Shown one piece after another: positions 1-5,102 of a DNA stretch of 7,605 bases. A program made the translations under genes and the position numbers. Source of the stretch: Methanobrevibacter sp. (GTDB lineage: Archaea > Methanobacteriota > Methanobacteria > Methanobacteriales > Methanobacteriaceae); NCBI GenBank assembly GCA_017404125.1, contig JAFRCZ010000143.1, forward strand, positions 1-7,605, read 5' to 3'. How positions within the stretch are numbered: the first letter of the stretch is position 1; each line of letters begins with the position of its first letter. Below the pieces are notes generated by a model, which worked only from the letters and a program-made list of their open reading frames with translations, did no database searches and was not told the origin of the DNA.

Positions 1-345
1 GTATTCTACACCTGCAATTTTTGCAGCTGCAGCAGTTGAGTCGATAAGGAAAGGTTTGTCACAGACGTCTCCTACAAATTCTAAGTATTTAACCATAGCT
101 TCTGCAGTAGCACCGAAAGTTTGTACAACACAAGGGTTTCCAGTTACATCAGACATTTCTTCCATAGTTTTAATTAATCCTTCAGCAGCGTCTTTATCAA
201 AGTCTCCTGCTTTTTCATCACTAATAATTTTGTGTCCGCCGTAAAAGATAGTTCCTGCTAAAACGGTAGGGTATTCTCCAGGTTGTCCTCCCATTTTTAC
301 TCCAGCAATATCTACGACGAGTTGTTCTTTATCAAATCTAAACAT
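1..345 (-). CDS. mtrH: MtrH, methyl-H4MPT:corrinoid methyltransferase subunit (5' part only)
   Basis: MtrH is the peripheral cytoplasmic catalytic subunit of Mtr. It transfers the methyl group of N5-methyl-tetrahydromethanopterin to the cob(I)amide carried by MtrA; the family has a TIM-barrel fold related to other corrinoid-dependent methyltransferases. Only the first 115 codons are here; the family is roughly 310 residues, so about two thirds of the gene lies beyond coordinate 1. The visible protein begins MFRFDKEQLVVDIAGVKMGG and contains the conserved-looking stretches QPGEYPTVLAGTIFYGG (residues 21-37) and FLIDSTAAAAKIAG (99-112). There is no membrane segment. The ATG at 343-345 follows GGAGG at 353-357 with a 7-nt gap, and the gene starts 15 nt after mtrG. 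It is the last gene of the mtrEDCBAFGH order. The call is firm from sequence and position; the missing part cannot be judged. Confidence 0.96.
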   Translation of the reverse strand, partial: MFRFDKEQLVVDIAGVKMGGQPGEYPTVLAGTIFYGGHKIISDEKAGDFDKDAAEGLIKTMEEMSDVTGNPCVVQTFGATAEAMVKYLEFVGDVCDKPFLIDSTAAAAKIAGVEY

Positions 346-360
346 TTATAATCCTCCAAT

Positions 361-612
361 TTAGATTAATCCTGCCATAATAGTACTCATTGCACTTACT
401 AAACCAAATTCAATGGACACTATTAAAATTACAAGACCTAAAATTATACCATATAAAATACCAATATCTCTACCGTTTTGTTGACCTAAACGTTGGAAGT
501 ATTCCCCAACAGCAAATTCTACTTTTTCTTCAGCTTCATCTAATTTTTGAGTTGCAGCTGACATATCGTCGGTAGATACAATAATTTGAGGTATTGATTG
601 TTCTTCAGACAT
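361..612 (-). CDS. mtrG: MtrG, small single-span subunit of Mtr
   Basis: Small subunit of the Na+-translocating methyl-H4MPT:CoM methyltransferase, with no catalytic role assigned in the family. The 83-residue protein has an acidic, probably helical cytoplasmic N-terminal part (residues about 15-45, with [19 protein letters not shown]) and one membrane helix near residues 50-72. Just before and inside the helix it carries the pattern G47-x7-G55-x3-G59, also found in MtrA, MtrB and MtrF. Its length is close to the usual mid-80s for the family. The ATG at 610-612 is preceded by GAGGTG at 619-624, whose first bases are the TAG stop of mtrF, so translation is probably coupled. mtrH follows after 15 nt. 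Position between mtrF and mtrH fits the conserved order. Confidence 0.95.
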   Translation of the reverse strand: MSEEQSIPQIIVSTDDMSAATQKLDEAEEKVEFAVGEYFQRLGQQNGRDIGILYGIILGLVILIVSIEFGLVSAMSTIMAGLI

Positions 613-623
613 TTTTTACACCT

Positions 624-830
624 CTATAATCCACATAATTTAGCTAAGTATGGAATAACAACAGCTAAACAAAGAGCAATTCCAATACCGATAGCAATTC
701 CAGAAAATCTGGTGCTGATTACGCCAGCGAATAATCTTCCTTCTCTGCCTAAGAGCTTAGCACGGTATTCTACATCACTAGAAGCATTTTTAATACCACG
801 AGTATTTGGTTTGTTTGAAAATTTAACCAT
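624..830 (-). CDS. mtrF: MtrF, small single-span subunit of Mtr
   Basis: Small membrane subunit of the Mtr complex. The protein is 68 residues, beginning MVKFSNKPNTRGIKNA, with a charged cytoplasmic N-terminal half and one membrane helix at about residues 44-64. A GREG motif (28-31) resembles the GREG of MtrB, and G36-x7-G44-x3-G48 leads into the helix. The open frame continues upstream to an ATG at 854, which would add eight residues and overlap the end of mtrA, but that ATG has no ribosome-binding site. The ATG at 828-830 sits 8 nt after GGAGG (839-843), and the resulting length equals the usual 68 residues of the family, so I take 830. The stop TAG overlaps the ribosome-binding site of mtrG. 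Confidence 0.93.
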   Translation of the reverse strand: MVKFSNKPNTRGIKNASSDVEYRAKLLGREGRLFAGVISTRFSGIAIGIGIALCLAVVIPYLAKLCGL

Positions 831-838
831 AAATAAAA

Positions 839-843
839 CCTCC
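839..843 (-). promoter_or_regulatory. Shine-Dalgarno of mtrF (decides the start)
   Basis: The minus strand reads CTGGAGGTTTTATTTATG. GGAGG at 839-843 lies 8 nt before the ATG at 828-830. It lies downstream of the alternative ATG at 854 and so cannot serve it; this supports the 68-residue MtrF. It sits in the 16-nt gap after the mtrA stop. Confidence 0.85.
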
Positions 844-846
844 AGT

Positions 847-1584
847 TTATACACCTACTAATGGTGCCATTAATAATAAGAAACCGATTACTAAAGTAAA
901 TACTAATCCAATCATAATACCTTGGACTTTACCTGAATAGTTACCTGCCATATTTCTTTGTACAGCACCAACTAATTTTACTTGAGTATCAATATTTCTG
1001 ATTCTTGCTTCAAGTAATGCAGTTTCTGGAGAGATAGGACGAATTTCTTCACCATCGTCGTCGTCGTCATCTCCTTCTTTCACTTCAATAACCATAGCAT
1101 CTTCTTCAAAAGCACCAGGATCTTTTTCGATACATTCTTTTACTTTTGCTGTGATTGCTCCACCGTCTTCGTTATCGATTAAGTCAACAAGTTCTACTTG
1201 TTGTTGGAATCTTTCTACACCTTCCATAGGAATGTTTTCTACGAAAGGAATTGCACCGGTAGCACCAGTGATTTTTTTCTTTTCAGGGTCGCAACCATTT
1301 TCGTGTAATGCTTGGATACTTTGACCAGTAATGTGACCTTGTACTTCTGCACCACATAAGATTAAGAATCTGATGTTTGGGTTTGAAATGATGTTTGCTA
1401 CAACTTTTTCAATACCTAAGTTTTCAGTTTTACAAGGTCCAGCAATTGCTGCTCCAGCAGCAGCTGGGATATCTTCATTGTGAGAAGCTAAAGTAGTTAC
1501 AGCAACAGGACTTTCTGGGTCCCCTACAATGTAGTCTCCACTCACTACAGGCCAGTTATCAGCAGTAGGTTTTTTGTCAGCCAT
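847..1584 (-). CDS. mtrA: MtrA, corrinoid-carrying subunit of Mtr
   Basis: MtrA holds the cobamide that accepts the methyl group from methyl-H4MPT (through MtrH) and passes it to coenzyme M; the methyl transfer to CoM drives Na+ export. The 245-residue protein has a cytoplasmic corrinoid domain (about residues 1-165) that opens with [18 protein letters not shown] and includes [11 protein letters not shown] followed by [10 protein letters not shown]. His84 in that motif corresponds to the histidine described as the cobalt ligand in the Methanothermobacter protein. An acidic linker follows (169-180, with six Asp in a row), then a helical stretch and a C-terminal membrane anchor (about 222-243) introduced by G214-x7-G222-x3-G226. 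Length is slightly above the 238 or so of Methanothermobacter. The ATG directly abuts the mtrB stop (TAGATG); upstream is only a GGGGGT-type ribosome-binding site inside mtrB. mtrF follows after 16 nt. Confidence 0.98.
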   Translation of the reverse strand: MADKKPTADNWPVVSGDYIVGDPESPVAVTTLASHNEDIPAAAGAAIAGPCKTENLGIEKVVANIISNPNIRFLILCGAEVQGHITGQSIQALHENGCDPEKKKITGATGAIPFVENIPMEGVERFQQQVELVDLIDNEDGGAITAKVKECIEKDPGAFEEDAMVIEVKEGDDDDDDGEEIRPISPETALLEARIRNIDTQVKLVGAVQRNMAGNYSGKVQGIMIGLVFTLVIGFLLLMAPLVGV

Positions 1585-1905
1585 CTATAAAACCCCCATA
1601 GCTGTTAATATAGGCATTGCTGCCATGATAAGGAACATTCCTAAAACAAATCCGTAAACCATGTTGGTTAATTTACCTGCAATTACAAAGTTACCTTCTC
1701 TTCCTGGGAAGGAACCTAATGGAGCAGAGTTAGGATCTAAGGAATTCATTAATTCGTCAGCAGCTGCTTCAACTTTTGCGATTTCTGCATTTATTTCATC
1801 CATTGAAAGAATGATTAAATCTCCACCACCAGCTCCGAGAATACCGGATTCTGGATCAAGATTTAAGTTTAATTCAGGAATAAATTGTATTAAAGGTAAT
1901 ACCAT
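1585..1905 (-). CDS. mtrB: MtrB, single-span subunit of Mtr
   Basis: Small membrane subunit of the Mtr complex, of 106 residues (about 100 in relatives). The N-terminal 75 residues are soluble and include [20 protein letters not shown], an amphipathic helix, then [17 protein letters not shown] with the GREG motif at 68-71 shared with MtrF. One membrane helix spans about residues 81-103 and is preceded by G77-x7-G85-x3-G89. The ATG at 1903-1905 follows AGGAGG (1915-1920) by 9 nt, and that site begins on the last base of the mtrC stop codon, which suggests termination-reinitiation coupling. The gene ends in TAG immediately followed by the ATG of mtrA. Its exact role is not established; a structural role in the central helix bundle is inference. 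Confidence 0.96.
   Translation of the reverse strand: MVLPLIQFIPELNLNLDPESGILGAGGGDLIILSMDEINAEIAKVEAAADELMNSLDPNSAPLGSFPGREGNFVIAGKLTNMVYGFVLGMFLIMAAMPILTAMGVL
1592..1597 (-). promoter_or_regulatory. Non-standard ribosome-binding site of mtrA (GGGGGT)
   Basis: The last codons of mtrB read ATGGGGGTTTTATAG and the next triplet is the mtrA ATG. The only purine-rich site is GGGGGT at 1592-1597, 7 nt before the start. It can pair with the archaeal anti-Shine-Dalgarno ACCUCC if one G-U wobble is allowed. All other complete genes here have GGAGG, or AGGAGA/GAGGTG variants. Confidence 0.55.
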
Positions 1906-1919
1906 CTATAACAACCTCC

Positions 1920-2738
1920 TTATTCCTCAACTTTTGGCCATAAACCAGCCCATTTAACAGATGCTGCTGCTTCACATGAAGCGTTAACAAACATCTTAAA
2001 TGAGATGTACCAACCGATAAGTCCGACAATTAAAATTGCAAACCATGCGTATCCTCCAGCGGAAATAGCAAGAATACCAGTAATAATCATAGTTAAGAAT
2101 GCAGTAGAAGCACCACATTTAAGAGTTCTTACTTGGTCTTCGTTTGGTCCTAAACATGCGTTGAATGGGTGTTGGATAGCCATAGTACATAATATGTAAA
2201 AGATAGCAATAAATCCAGGAGCAACTACAGCAGATAATAATAAATCAATGGAGTATCCACCTGCAACAGCAGCGGAGAATCCTAAAACAGCTAATGCTGC
2301 AGCACCTGCAATTTCTGCAGTACATCTTTCCATAACAGGAATTTTCATACCAACAATTTTCTTAGCTACAATAGCAACTAATAATCCAATAAGCATTGCA
2401 AAGATTAATGCAAGAATAGGTCCAGCAATTTCTAATCCAGCTAAGTTGAAAGCTGCAATAATACCTACACCAGCTAAAGCACCGATTACACCAATACCTA
2501 AAGACATGTAACCGATAGAAGGTACACCAGTACCTAAACCATAACTTGCTACACTACGGATTGCAATTACACCCCAGAGGATTGCACAAACTGCACCAAG
2601 ACAGCTTAATACAGGTCCAATAACAGGGTTAATACCAGATAAGTATATACCGAGTAATCCACCGATAATACCAATAGCTAACATTACATTAGCATCTACA
2701 GCACCTTCTGCAGGTGCTCCACTTCCTCCAGCAGACAT
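1920..2738 (-). CDS. mtrC: MtrC, multispan membrane subunit of Mtr
   Basis: MtrC is one of the three polytopic subunits (C, D, E) that form the membrane part of the Na+-pumping methyltransferase. From the ATG at 2736-2738 it is 272 residues and begins MSAGGSGAPAEG. Hydrophobic, glycine- and alanine-rich segments at about 17-36, 38-60, 78-100, 104-128, 145-185 (probably two spans), 213-229 and 231-252 indicate six to eight spans; the C-terminus is cytoplasmic-type (VKWAGLWPKVEE). An in-frame TTG at 2753 would add five residues, but it is part of the Shine-Dalgarno itself (TTGGAGGT), so it is rejected as start. The start lies 1 nt after the mtrD stop. mtrB follows after 14 nt. The family call rests on sequence character and the fixed mtr gene order; it is strong. 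Confidence 0.96.
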   Translation of the reverse strand: MSAGGSGAPAEGAVDANVMLAIGIIGGLLGIYLSGINPVIGPVLSCLGAVCAILWGVIAIRSVASYGLGTGVPSIGYMSLGIGVIGALAGVGIIAAFNLAGLEIAGPILALIFAMLIGLLVAIVAKKIVGMKIPVMERCTAEIAGAAALAVLGFSAAVAGGYSIDLLLSAVVAPGFIAIFYILCTMAIQHPFNACLGPNEDQVRTLKCGASTAFLTMIITGILAISAGGYAWFAILIVGLIGWYISFKMFVNASCEAAASVKWAGLWPKVEE

Positions 2739-2739
2739 C

Positions 2740-3441
2740 TTAAATACCTCCAATCATTAAAACCATGAAGATTGCAGCTACAAGAGAAACAATAGCACAA
2801 GCTAAAATTCCGGTAGGGAGTCTTTTGAATTTAGGGTCAACAAATCCTTCAATAGTACCTCCAATGTTATAGGAAGCAGTTACAGAGTTGATGAAGAACA
2901 TACCTACGGATAAGATAGCAGCTAATCCTGCAATAATAGTAGCGTCAAATCCAGTCATGTTAGCGGTTGCGAATTCGTTAATAGCCCAGTAGACTAATCC
3001 ACCACCAGCACCACCAAGTAAACCACCAATGATACCACTAATGTAACATACGGTAGGAATACCGTGTCCTTCGGTACCAGGAGTTTTATATTTTTCTTGG
3101 TTCCATTTGGTGATTGGGTCAACTGCAGCTTTACCAGATGCTGGTACTACACCAACACCGAAAATATAAATAAAGTTACCAATAAGCATGGTGATACCCA
3201 TCATTAACATGGAACCAACTGCACCTGCTAAGATGATCAACCATACTGGTTGTCCTGTCATAGAAGCTGCGGTAATGAGTCCAGTTAAACCTGCACCAGC
3301 TGCTAACATTGCGGTACCAGTTCCTACACCGGTAGCGGTAGCCATAGCTGCAGGAGCACCACCTACAGGAATGAAGTGTACACCTCCTCCCATAATAATA
3401 CCTGCAATTACAACACATATAATAAATATAATAAGATCCAT
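2740..3441 (-). CDS. mtrD: MtrD, multispan membrane subunit of Mtr
   Basis: Polytopic subunit of the Mtr complex that, with MtrC and MtrE, makes up the proposed Na+-conducting part. The 233-residue protein matches the family length. Hydrophobic segments are visible at about residues 3-24, 40-60, 66-98, 130-152, 164-187 and 210-231, giving about six spans. A hydrophilic loop (about 102-128, with [20 protein letters not shown]) and another (190-208, with [17 protein letters not shown]) contain the charged residues and probably face the cytoplasm. Transmembrane parts are very rich in Gly and Ala ([10 protein letters not shown] at 139-148). The ATG at 3439-3441 follows AGGAGG (3449-3454) by 7 nt, and that site begins on the last base of the mtrE stop. 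The gene ends 1 nt before mtrC, and its last codons hold the mtrC ribosome-binding site. Confidence 0.96.
   Translation of the reverse strand: MDLIIFIICVVIAGIIMGGGVHFIPVGGAPAAMATATGVGTGTAMLAAGAGLTGLITAASMTGQPVWLIILAGAVGSMLMMGITMLIGNFIYIFGVGVVPASGKAAVDPITKWNQEKYKTPGTEGHGIPTVCYISGIIGGLLGGAGGGLVYWAINEFATANMTGFDATIIAGLAAILSVGMFFINSVTASYNIGGTIEGFVDPKFKRLPTGILACAIVSLVAAIFMVLMIGGI
2746..2751 (-). promoter_or_regulatory. Shine-Dalgarno of mtrC (decides the start)
   Basis: GGAGGT at 2746-2751 lies within the last codons of mtrD (GGA GGT ATT TAA) and 7 nt before the ATG at 2736-2738. The in-frame TTG at 2751-2753 shares its last base with this site and has no site of its own, so an annotation starting there would be an artefact. 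Confidence 0.85.
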
Positions 3442-3453
3442 AATGTAACCTCC

Positions 3454-4326
3454 TTATTCCTCATATGGTCCGAATTTTTCTCTTGCAGACTTTTCAAGGA
3501 AGTAGTTACCAGCGATTAATAAAATAACGATGATAAGTCCTACGATTTGTCCTCCAATAGCTCCGAATACAACAGTAATCCAGAAGCTTACGAAGACAAT
3601 AAGTCCGAAACAGAAACCGGTTAAAGGTCCACCATATTTAGCACAGAAGTTACCTACATCGATAGAGTTTTTAGCACCGAGAGGAGCTTTGGTTACGATA
3701 TCCCCTTGAATAGCTACAGGAGTACCTCCACCGTAATCGAATTTTTGGTATTCGCTTTCTGCACCGTAATGTACATCCCCTGTGGATGAACCGATTGCAC
3801 CAATAGTAATTCCCCATAGTACTGCGAGTAATGGTAATGGGAATGGGTGTCCAAGTCCATTTAATGGAAGGGTCATTAAGTAAGCGATTCCTACAATACC
3901 GAAACTAGCTATAAAACCATGAGCTGCGATAGGGCCTAAGGATTGGGTTAATACATCCATGAATAATGGTTGTTCAAATTGAGATTGACCAACAATCCTT
4001 CCCATGTGTGATGTGACTGTATAAATTGCGTGAACAAATGCAGCAACAGTAGAACCCATTGCAATTGCGACTATAGGAATAATACCCATACCCATTGCAA
4101 GAGCTGCGATACCACCAGCGATACCACACCAGCATCCATATGCTACTGGTTCACCAGAAGCTGCCTTATTGATCATACGGTGTAAATGTCCCATTTGTGG
4201 AGCAAGTTGAACTTGTGAGTTAGGGTTACTTTGTGAACCGATGTCAGACTCTAAGTCCTCTGCAGCACCAGCAATGGTTGCTGCTGCACCCATTAATGCG
4301 ACTACACCTAATGTAATAGGGTCCAT
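3454..4326 (-). CDS. mtrE: MtrE, multispan membrane subunit of Mtr; first gene of the mtr operon
   Basis: Largest of the polytopic Mtr subunits (290 residues; about 295 in Methanothermobacter). Hydrophobic segments appear at about 3-22, 63-82, 83-103, 131-152, 163-182, 234-256 and 258-277, so six or seven spans. Hydrophilic loops lie at 23-60 (DLESDIGSQSNPNSQ) and 183-232. Within the second loop, D184 in SSTGDVHYGAESEY probably corresponds to the aspartate that family literature proposed for Na+ translocation; this is alignment by memory and the assignment is debated. The C-terminus is charged (LEKSAREKFGPYEE). The ATG at 4324-4326 follows a strong AGGAGG (4337-4342, 10-nt gap). This gene heads mtrEDCBAFGH and is separated from mcrA by 776 bp, unlike the near-zero gaps inside the operon, so it probably has its own promoter. 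Confidence 0.97.
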   Translation of the reverse strand: MDPITLGVVALMGAAATIAGAAEDLESDIGSQSNPNSQVQLAPQMGHLHRMINKAASGEPVAYGCWCGIAGGIAALAMGMGIIPIVAIAMGSTVAAFVHAIYTVTSHMGRIVGQSQFEQPLFMDVLTQSLGPIAAHGFIASFGIVGIAYLMTLPLNGLGHPFPLPLLAVLWGITIGAIGSSTGDVHYGAESEYQKFDYGGGTPVAIQGDIVTKAPLGAKNSIDVGNFCAKYGGPLTGFCFGLIVFVSFWITVVFGAIGGQIVGLIIVILLIAGNYFLEKSAREKFGPYEE

Positions 4327-4380
4327 ATTTTCTTTTCCTCCTTAAATTTTATTAAATTTAATTATTTAATAAACTATTAC

Positions 4381-4404
4381 GTGATTAATTTTCCTATTAA
4401 TCAC
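4381..4404 (-). repeat. Perfect 9-bp inverted repeat in the mtrE leader
   Basis: On the minus strand GTGATTAAT and ATTAATCAC flank the 6-nt loop AGGAAA. In RNA of the mtr strand the stem extends by a U-G and an A-U pair to 11 bp (4379-4406). It lies 55-78 nt before the mtrE ATG. Placed about 25 bp after the TATA-like element at 4426-4433, it could sit at a transcript start or act as a DNA operator. It lacks a T-run on its 3' side, so it is not an obvious terminator. Confidence 0.6.
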
Positions 4405-4425
4405 ATTTAGACATATTCTGCTCAA

Positions 4426-4433
4426 ATATAAAA
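4426..4433 (-). promoter_or_regulatory. Candidate TATA box, proximal to mtrE
   Basis: The minus strand reads GGTTTTATATTTGAG. TTTTATAT at 4426-4433 would place a start near 4405, giving a leader of roughly 80 nt that opens with the inverted repeat 4381-4404. The bases before it (TATGG) are a poor match to a BRE, so this is a weak candidate in very AT-rich DNA. Confidence 0.3.
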
Positions 4434-4450
4434 CCATAAAGACATAAAAT

Positions 4451-4496
4451 AAAAATGGACTAAATAATGGACTAAAGCAAAATTTAGACCATTTTT
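4451..4496 (-). repeat. Cluster of two direct and one inverted copy of TTTAGTCCATT
   Basis: Read on the minus strand, TTTAGTCCATT occurs at 4466-4476 and 4454-4464, separated by one base. Just upstream, 4483-4493 carries the inverted form AATGGTCTAAA with one difference. The inverted copy can pair with either direct copy: with the near one over a 6-nt loop, or with the far one as a 14-nt stem with one mismatch (4451-4464 with 4483-4496). The far pairing is followed by a T-rich stretch. It may be a regulator-binding cluster or a pair of competing RNA hairpins. Confidence 0.6.
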
Positions 4497-4510
4497 AGAA
4501 CATCTGAATG

Positions 4511-4518
4511 ATTTTATA
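4511..4518 (-). promoter_or_regulatory. Candidate TATA box
   Basis: The minus strand reads CATAAAGTATAAAATC. TATAAAAT at 4511-4518 follows AAAG, which resembles a BRE. A start about 25 nt downstream would fall near 4490, within the TTTAGTCCATT repeat cluster, giving a leader of about 165 nt. Strength cannot be judged from sequence alone. Confidence 0.35.
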
Positions 4519-4550
4519 CTTTATGATTATACCTCATAACTTAAACAAAG

Positions 4551-4560
4551 ATTTTATAAA
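4551..4560 (-). promoter_or_regulatory. Candidate TATA box
   Basis: The minus strand reads GATTTATAAAATC. The core plus-strand string GATTTTATA (4550-4558) recurs exactly 40 bp away at 4510-4518, in the other candidate box. A start would be near 4530. A 20-bp palindrome lies about 30 bp upstream at 4590-4609, a position where an archaeal regulator could act. Confidence 0.35.
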
Positions 4561-4566
4561 TCAAAT

Positions 4567-4590
4567 AAGCCAAGGCAAACCACTTAGCTT
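4567..4590 (-). repeat. 8-bp stem-loop next to the long palindrome
   Basis: On the minus strand AAGCTAAG and CTTGGCTT flank an 8-nt loop TGGTTTGC. As RNA of the mtr strand all eight positions pair, one as U-G; on the plus strand the same position would be an A-C mismatch. The element lies in a short richer-GC island inside very AT-rich DNA and shares its edge with the palindrome at 4590-4609. Confidence 0.45.
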
Positions 4591-4609
4591 TTAATCTAGC
4601 TAGATTAAA
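4590..4609. repeat. Perfect 20-bp palindrome
   Basis: The half-site TTTAATCTAG is followed without a spacer by its exact complement CTAGATTAAA. Flanking CACTT (4581-4585) and AAGTG (4616-4620) add a second, offset pair. A perfect spacer-free palindrome suits a dimeric DNA-binding protein better than an RNA hairpin, which would need a loop. It lies upstream of the TATA-like elements at 4551 and 4511. Confidence 0.65.
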
Positions 4610-4790
4610 TCCTTAAAGTGTTAAGAATGAAATATTTGATGAATAAATCTAAAAATCTTAATAATTAAACCTGAATAATTAAAAAGATAAACCAAGAATT
4701 TTTTCAAGTCTACTTAAATTAAAATAAACTTAAAATTAATTAATTTAGAGACATTAAACTCTCTATATTCTATAATTTTTTTAAAACACT

Positions 4791-4798
4791 ATATATAA
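4791..4798 (-). promoter_or_regulatory. Best candidate archaeal promoter in the spacer (BRE + TATA)
   Basis: The minus strand reads AGTAAAGCTTATATATAGTG. TTATATAT at 4791-4798 follows the A-rich AGTAAAGC, so this is the closest match to a BRE-TATA pair in the spacer. A start would be expected near 4766-4770. This predicts an mtrE leader of about 440 nt or a separate small RNA. Many AT-rich strings resemble TATA boxes, so the call is tentative. Confidence 0.45.
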
Positions 4799-4941
4799 GC
4801 TTTACTAAAAAATCTCAAATTTTATCAATTATTTTTAGCATTACCTTAATTTTAAAGCGATTTATCAAAATCAATTGAAATTAAATCCATTTAAATTAAG
4901 TTAAAATCTCATATTGACAATAATTTTTTTAAATATTTTTT

Positions 4942-4957
4942 ATAAAATGCATTTTAT
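4942..4957. repeat. Perfect 16-bp palindrome
   Basis: ATAAAATG is followed directly by its complement CATTTTAT. It lies about 60 bp beyond the mcr terminator hairpin, in the direction of mcr transcription. It could be a second weak hairpin or a protein site. In such AT-rich DNA chance is possible, although 16 perfect positions are notable. Confidence 0.45.
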
Positions 4958-4975
4958 TATTTTCAAAATAAATTG

Positions 4976-4983
4976 AAAAAAAA
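4976..4983 (-). terminator. Secondary T-run downstream of the mcr hairpin
   Basis: Eight A residues on the plus strand give T8 on the mcr strand, about 40 nt after the main hairpin terminator. Archaeal RNA polymerase can terminate at T-runs alone, so this may act as a backup site. Confidence 0.3.
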
Positions 4984-5017
4984 TCCATTCTACTTTATAC
5001 AAACAAATATCATATTG

Positions 5018-5081
5018 AAAAAAATAAATAAGGTAAAATCTATAAGGATAAAAAATCCTATAGATTAAAAACCTTATTTAT
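5018..5081 (-). terminator. Two-tier hairpin and T-run ending the mcr transcript
   Basis: Two nested inverted repeats face each other. The outer arms are ATAAATAAGGT (5024-5034) and its exact complement (5071-5081). The inner arms are 5037-5049 and 5055-5066, complementary except for one bulged A, around a 5-nt loop. The two stems are separated by a 2/4-nt internal loop. On the mcr strand the structure is followed at once by seven T (5018-5024). It begins 21 nt after the mcrA stop. Hairpin plus T-run directly after the last mcr gene strongly suggests the operon's 3' end. Confidence 0.8.
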
Positions 5082-5102
5082 ATATTCCCGTTTACACCAA
5101 AC

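Larger units (their letters stand above)
4327..5102. other. 776-bp AT-rich spacer between mcrA and mtrE
   Basis: No credible protein gene lies here: frames are broken by frequent stops, and the few ATG-led frames are shorter than about 15 codons without a ribosome-binding site. I see no tRNA-like fold, CRISPR array or insertion sequence. It contains, in the direction of transcription, the mcr terminator hairpin (5018-5081), a further T-run (4976-4983), a 16-bp palindrome (4942-4957), a strong TATA-like element (4791-4798), a 20-bp palindrome (4590-4609) with an adjoining stem-loop (4567-4590), two TATA-like repeats (4551-4560, 4511-4518), a TTTAGTCCATT repeat cluster (4451-4496), a further TATA-like element (4426-4433) and a leader hairpin (4381-4404), then the mtrE ribosome-binding site. 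Together these look like an mcr 3' end plus an mtr promoter and leader region. Confidence 0.8.

Noticed and set aside
830..854. Longer MtrF from the ATG at 854
   Set aside because: No ribosome-binding site, it overlaps the mtrA end, and the 68-residue form from 830 has a good GGAGG and the usual family length.
1661..1957. Open frame on the plus strand opposite mtrB
   Set aside because: It mirrors mtrB codons, has low-complexity composition typical of antisense frames, and no ribosome-binding site. The same holds for plus-strand frames at 56-244, 390-575, 598-861, 2005-2199, 2248-2511, 3188-3448 and 5985-6273.
3176..3418. Minus-strand frame of 80 codons inside mtrD
   Set aside because: It lies wholly within mtrD in another frame and encodes a Cys/Tyr/Arg-rich, non-natural-looking sequence.
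4815..4890. Tiny ATG-led frames in the spacer (4852-4890, 12 residues; 4815-4841, 8 residues)
   Set aside because: Very short, no convincing ribosome-binding site, and composition is that of random AT-rich DNA.
4909..5018. Direct repeat TCATATTGA at 4909-4917 and 5010-5018
   Set aside because: Nine bases 101 bp apart in AT-rich DNA can be chance, and no link to another element is visible.
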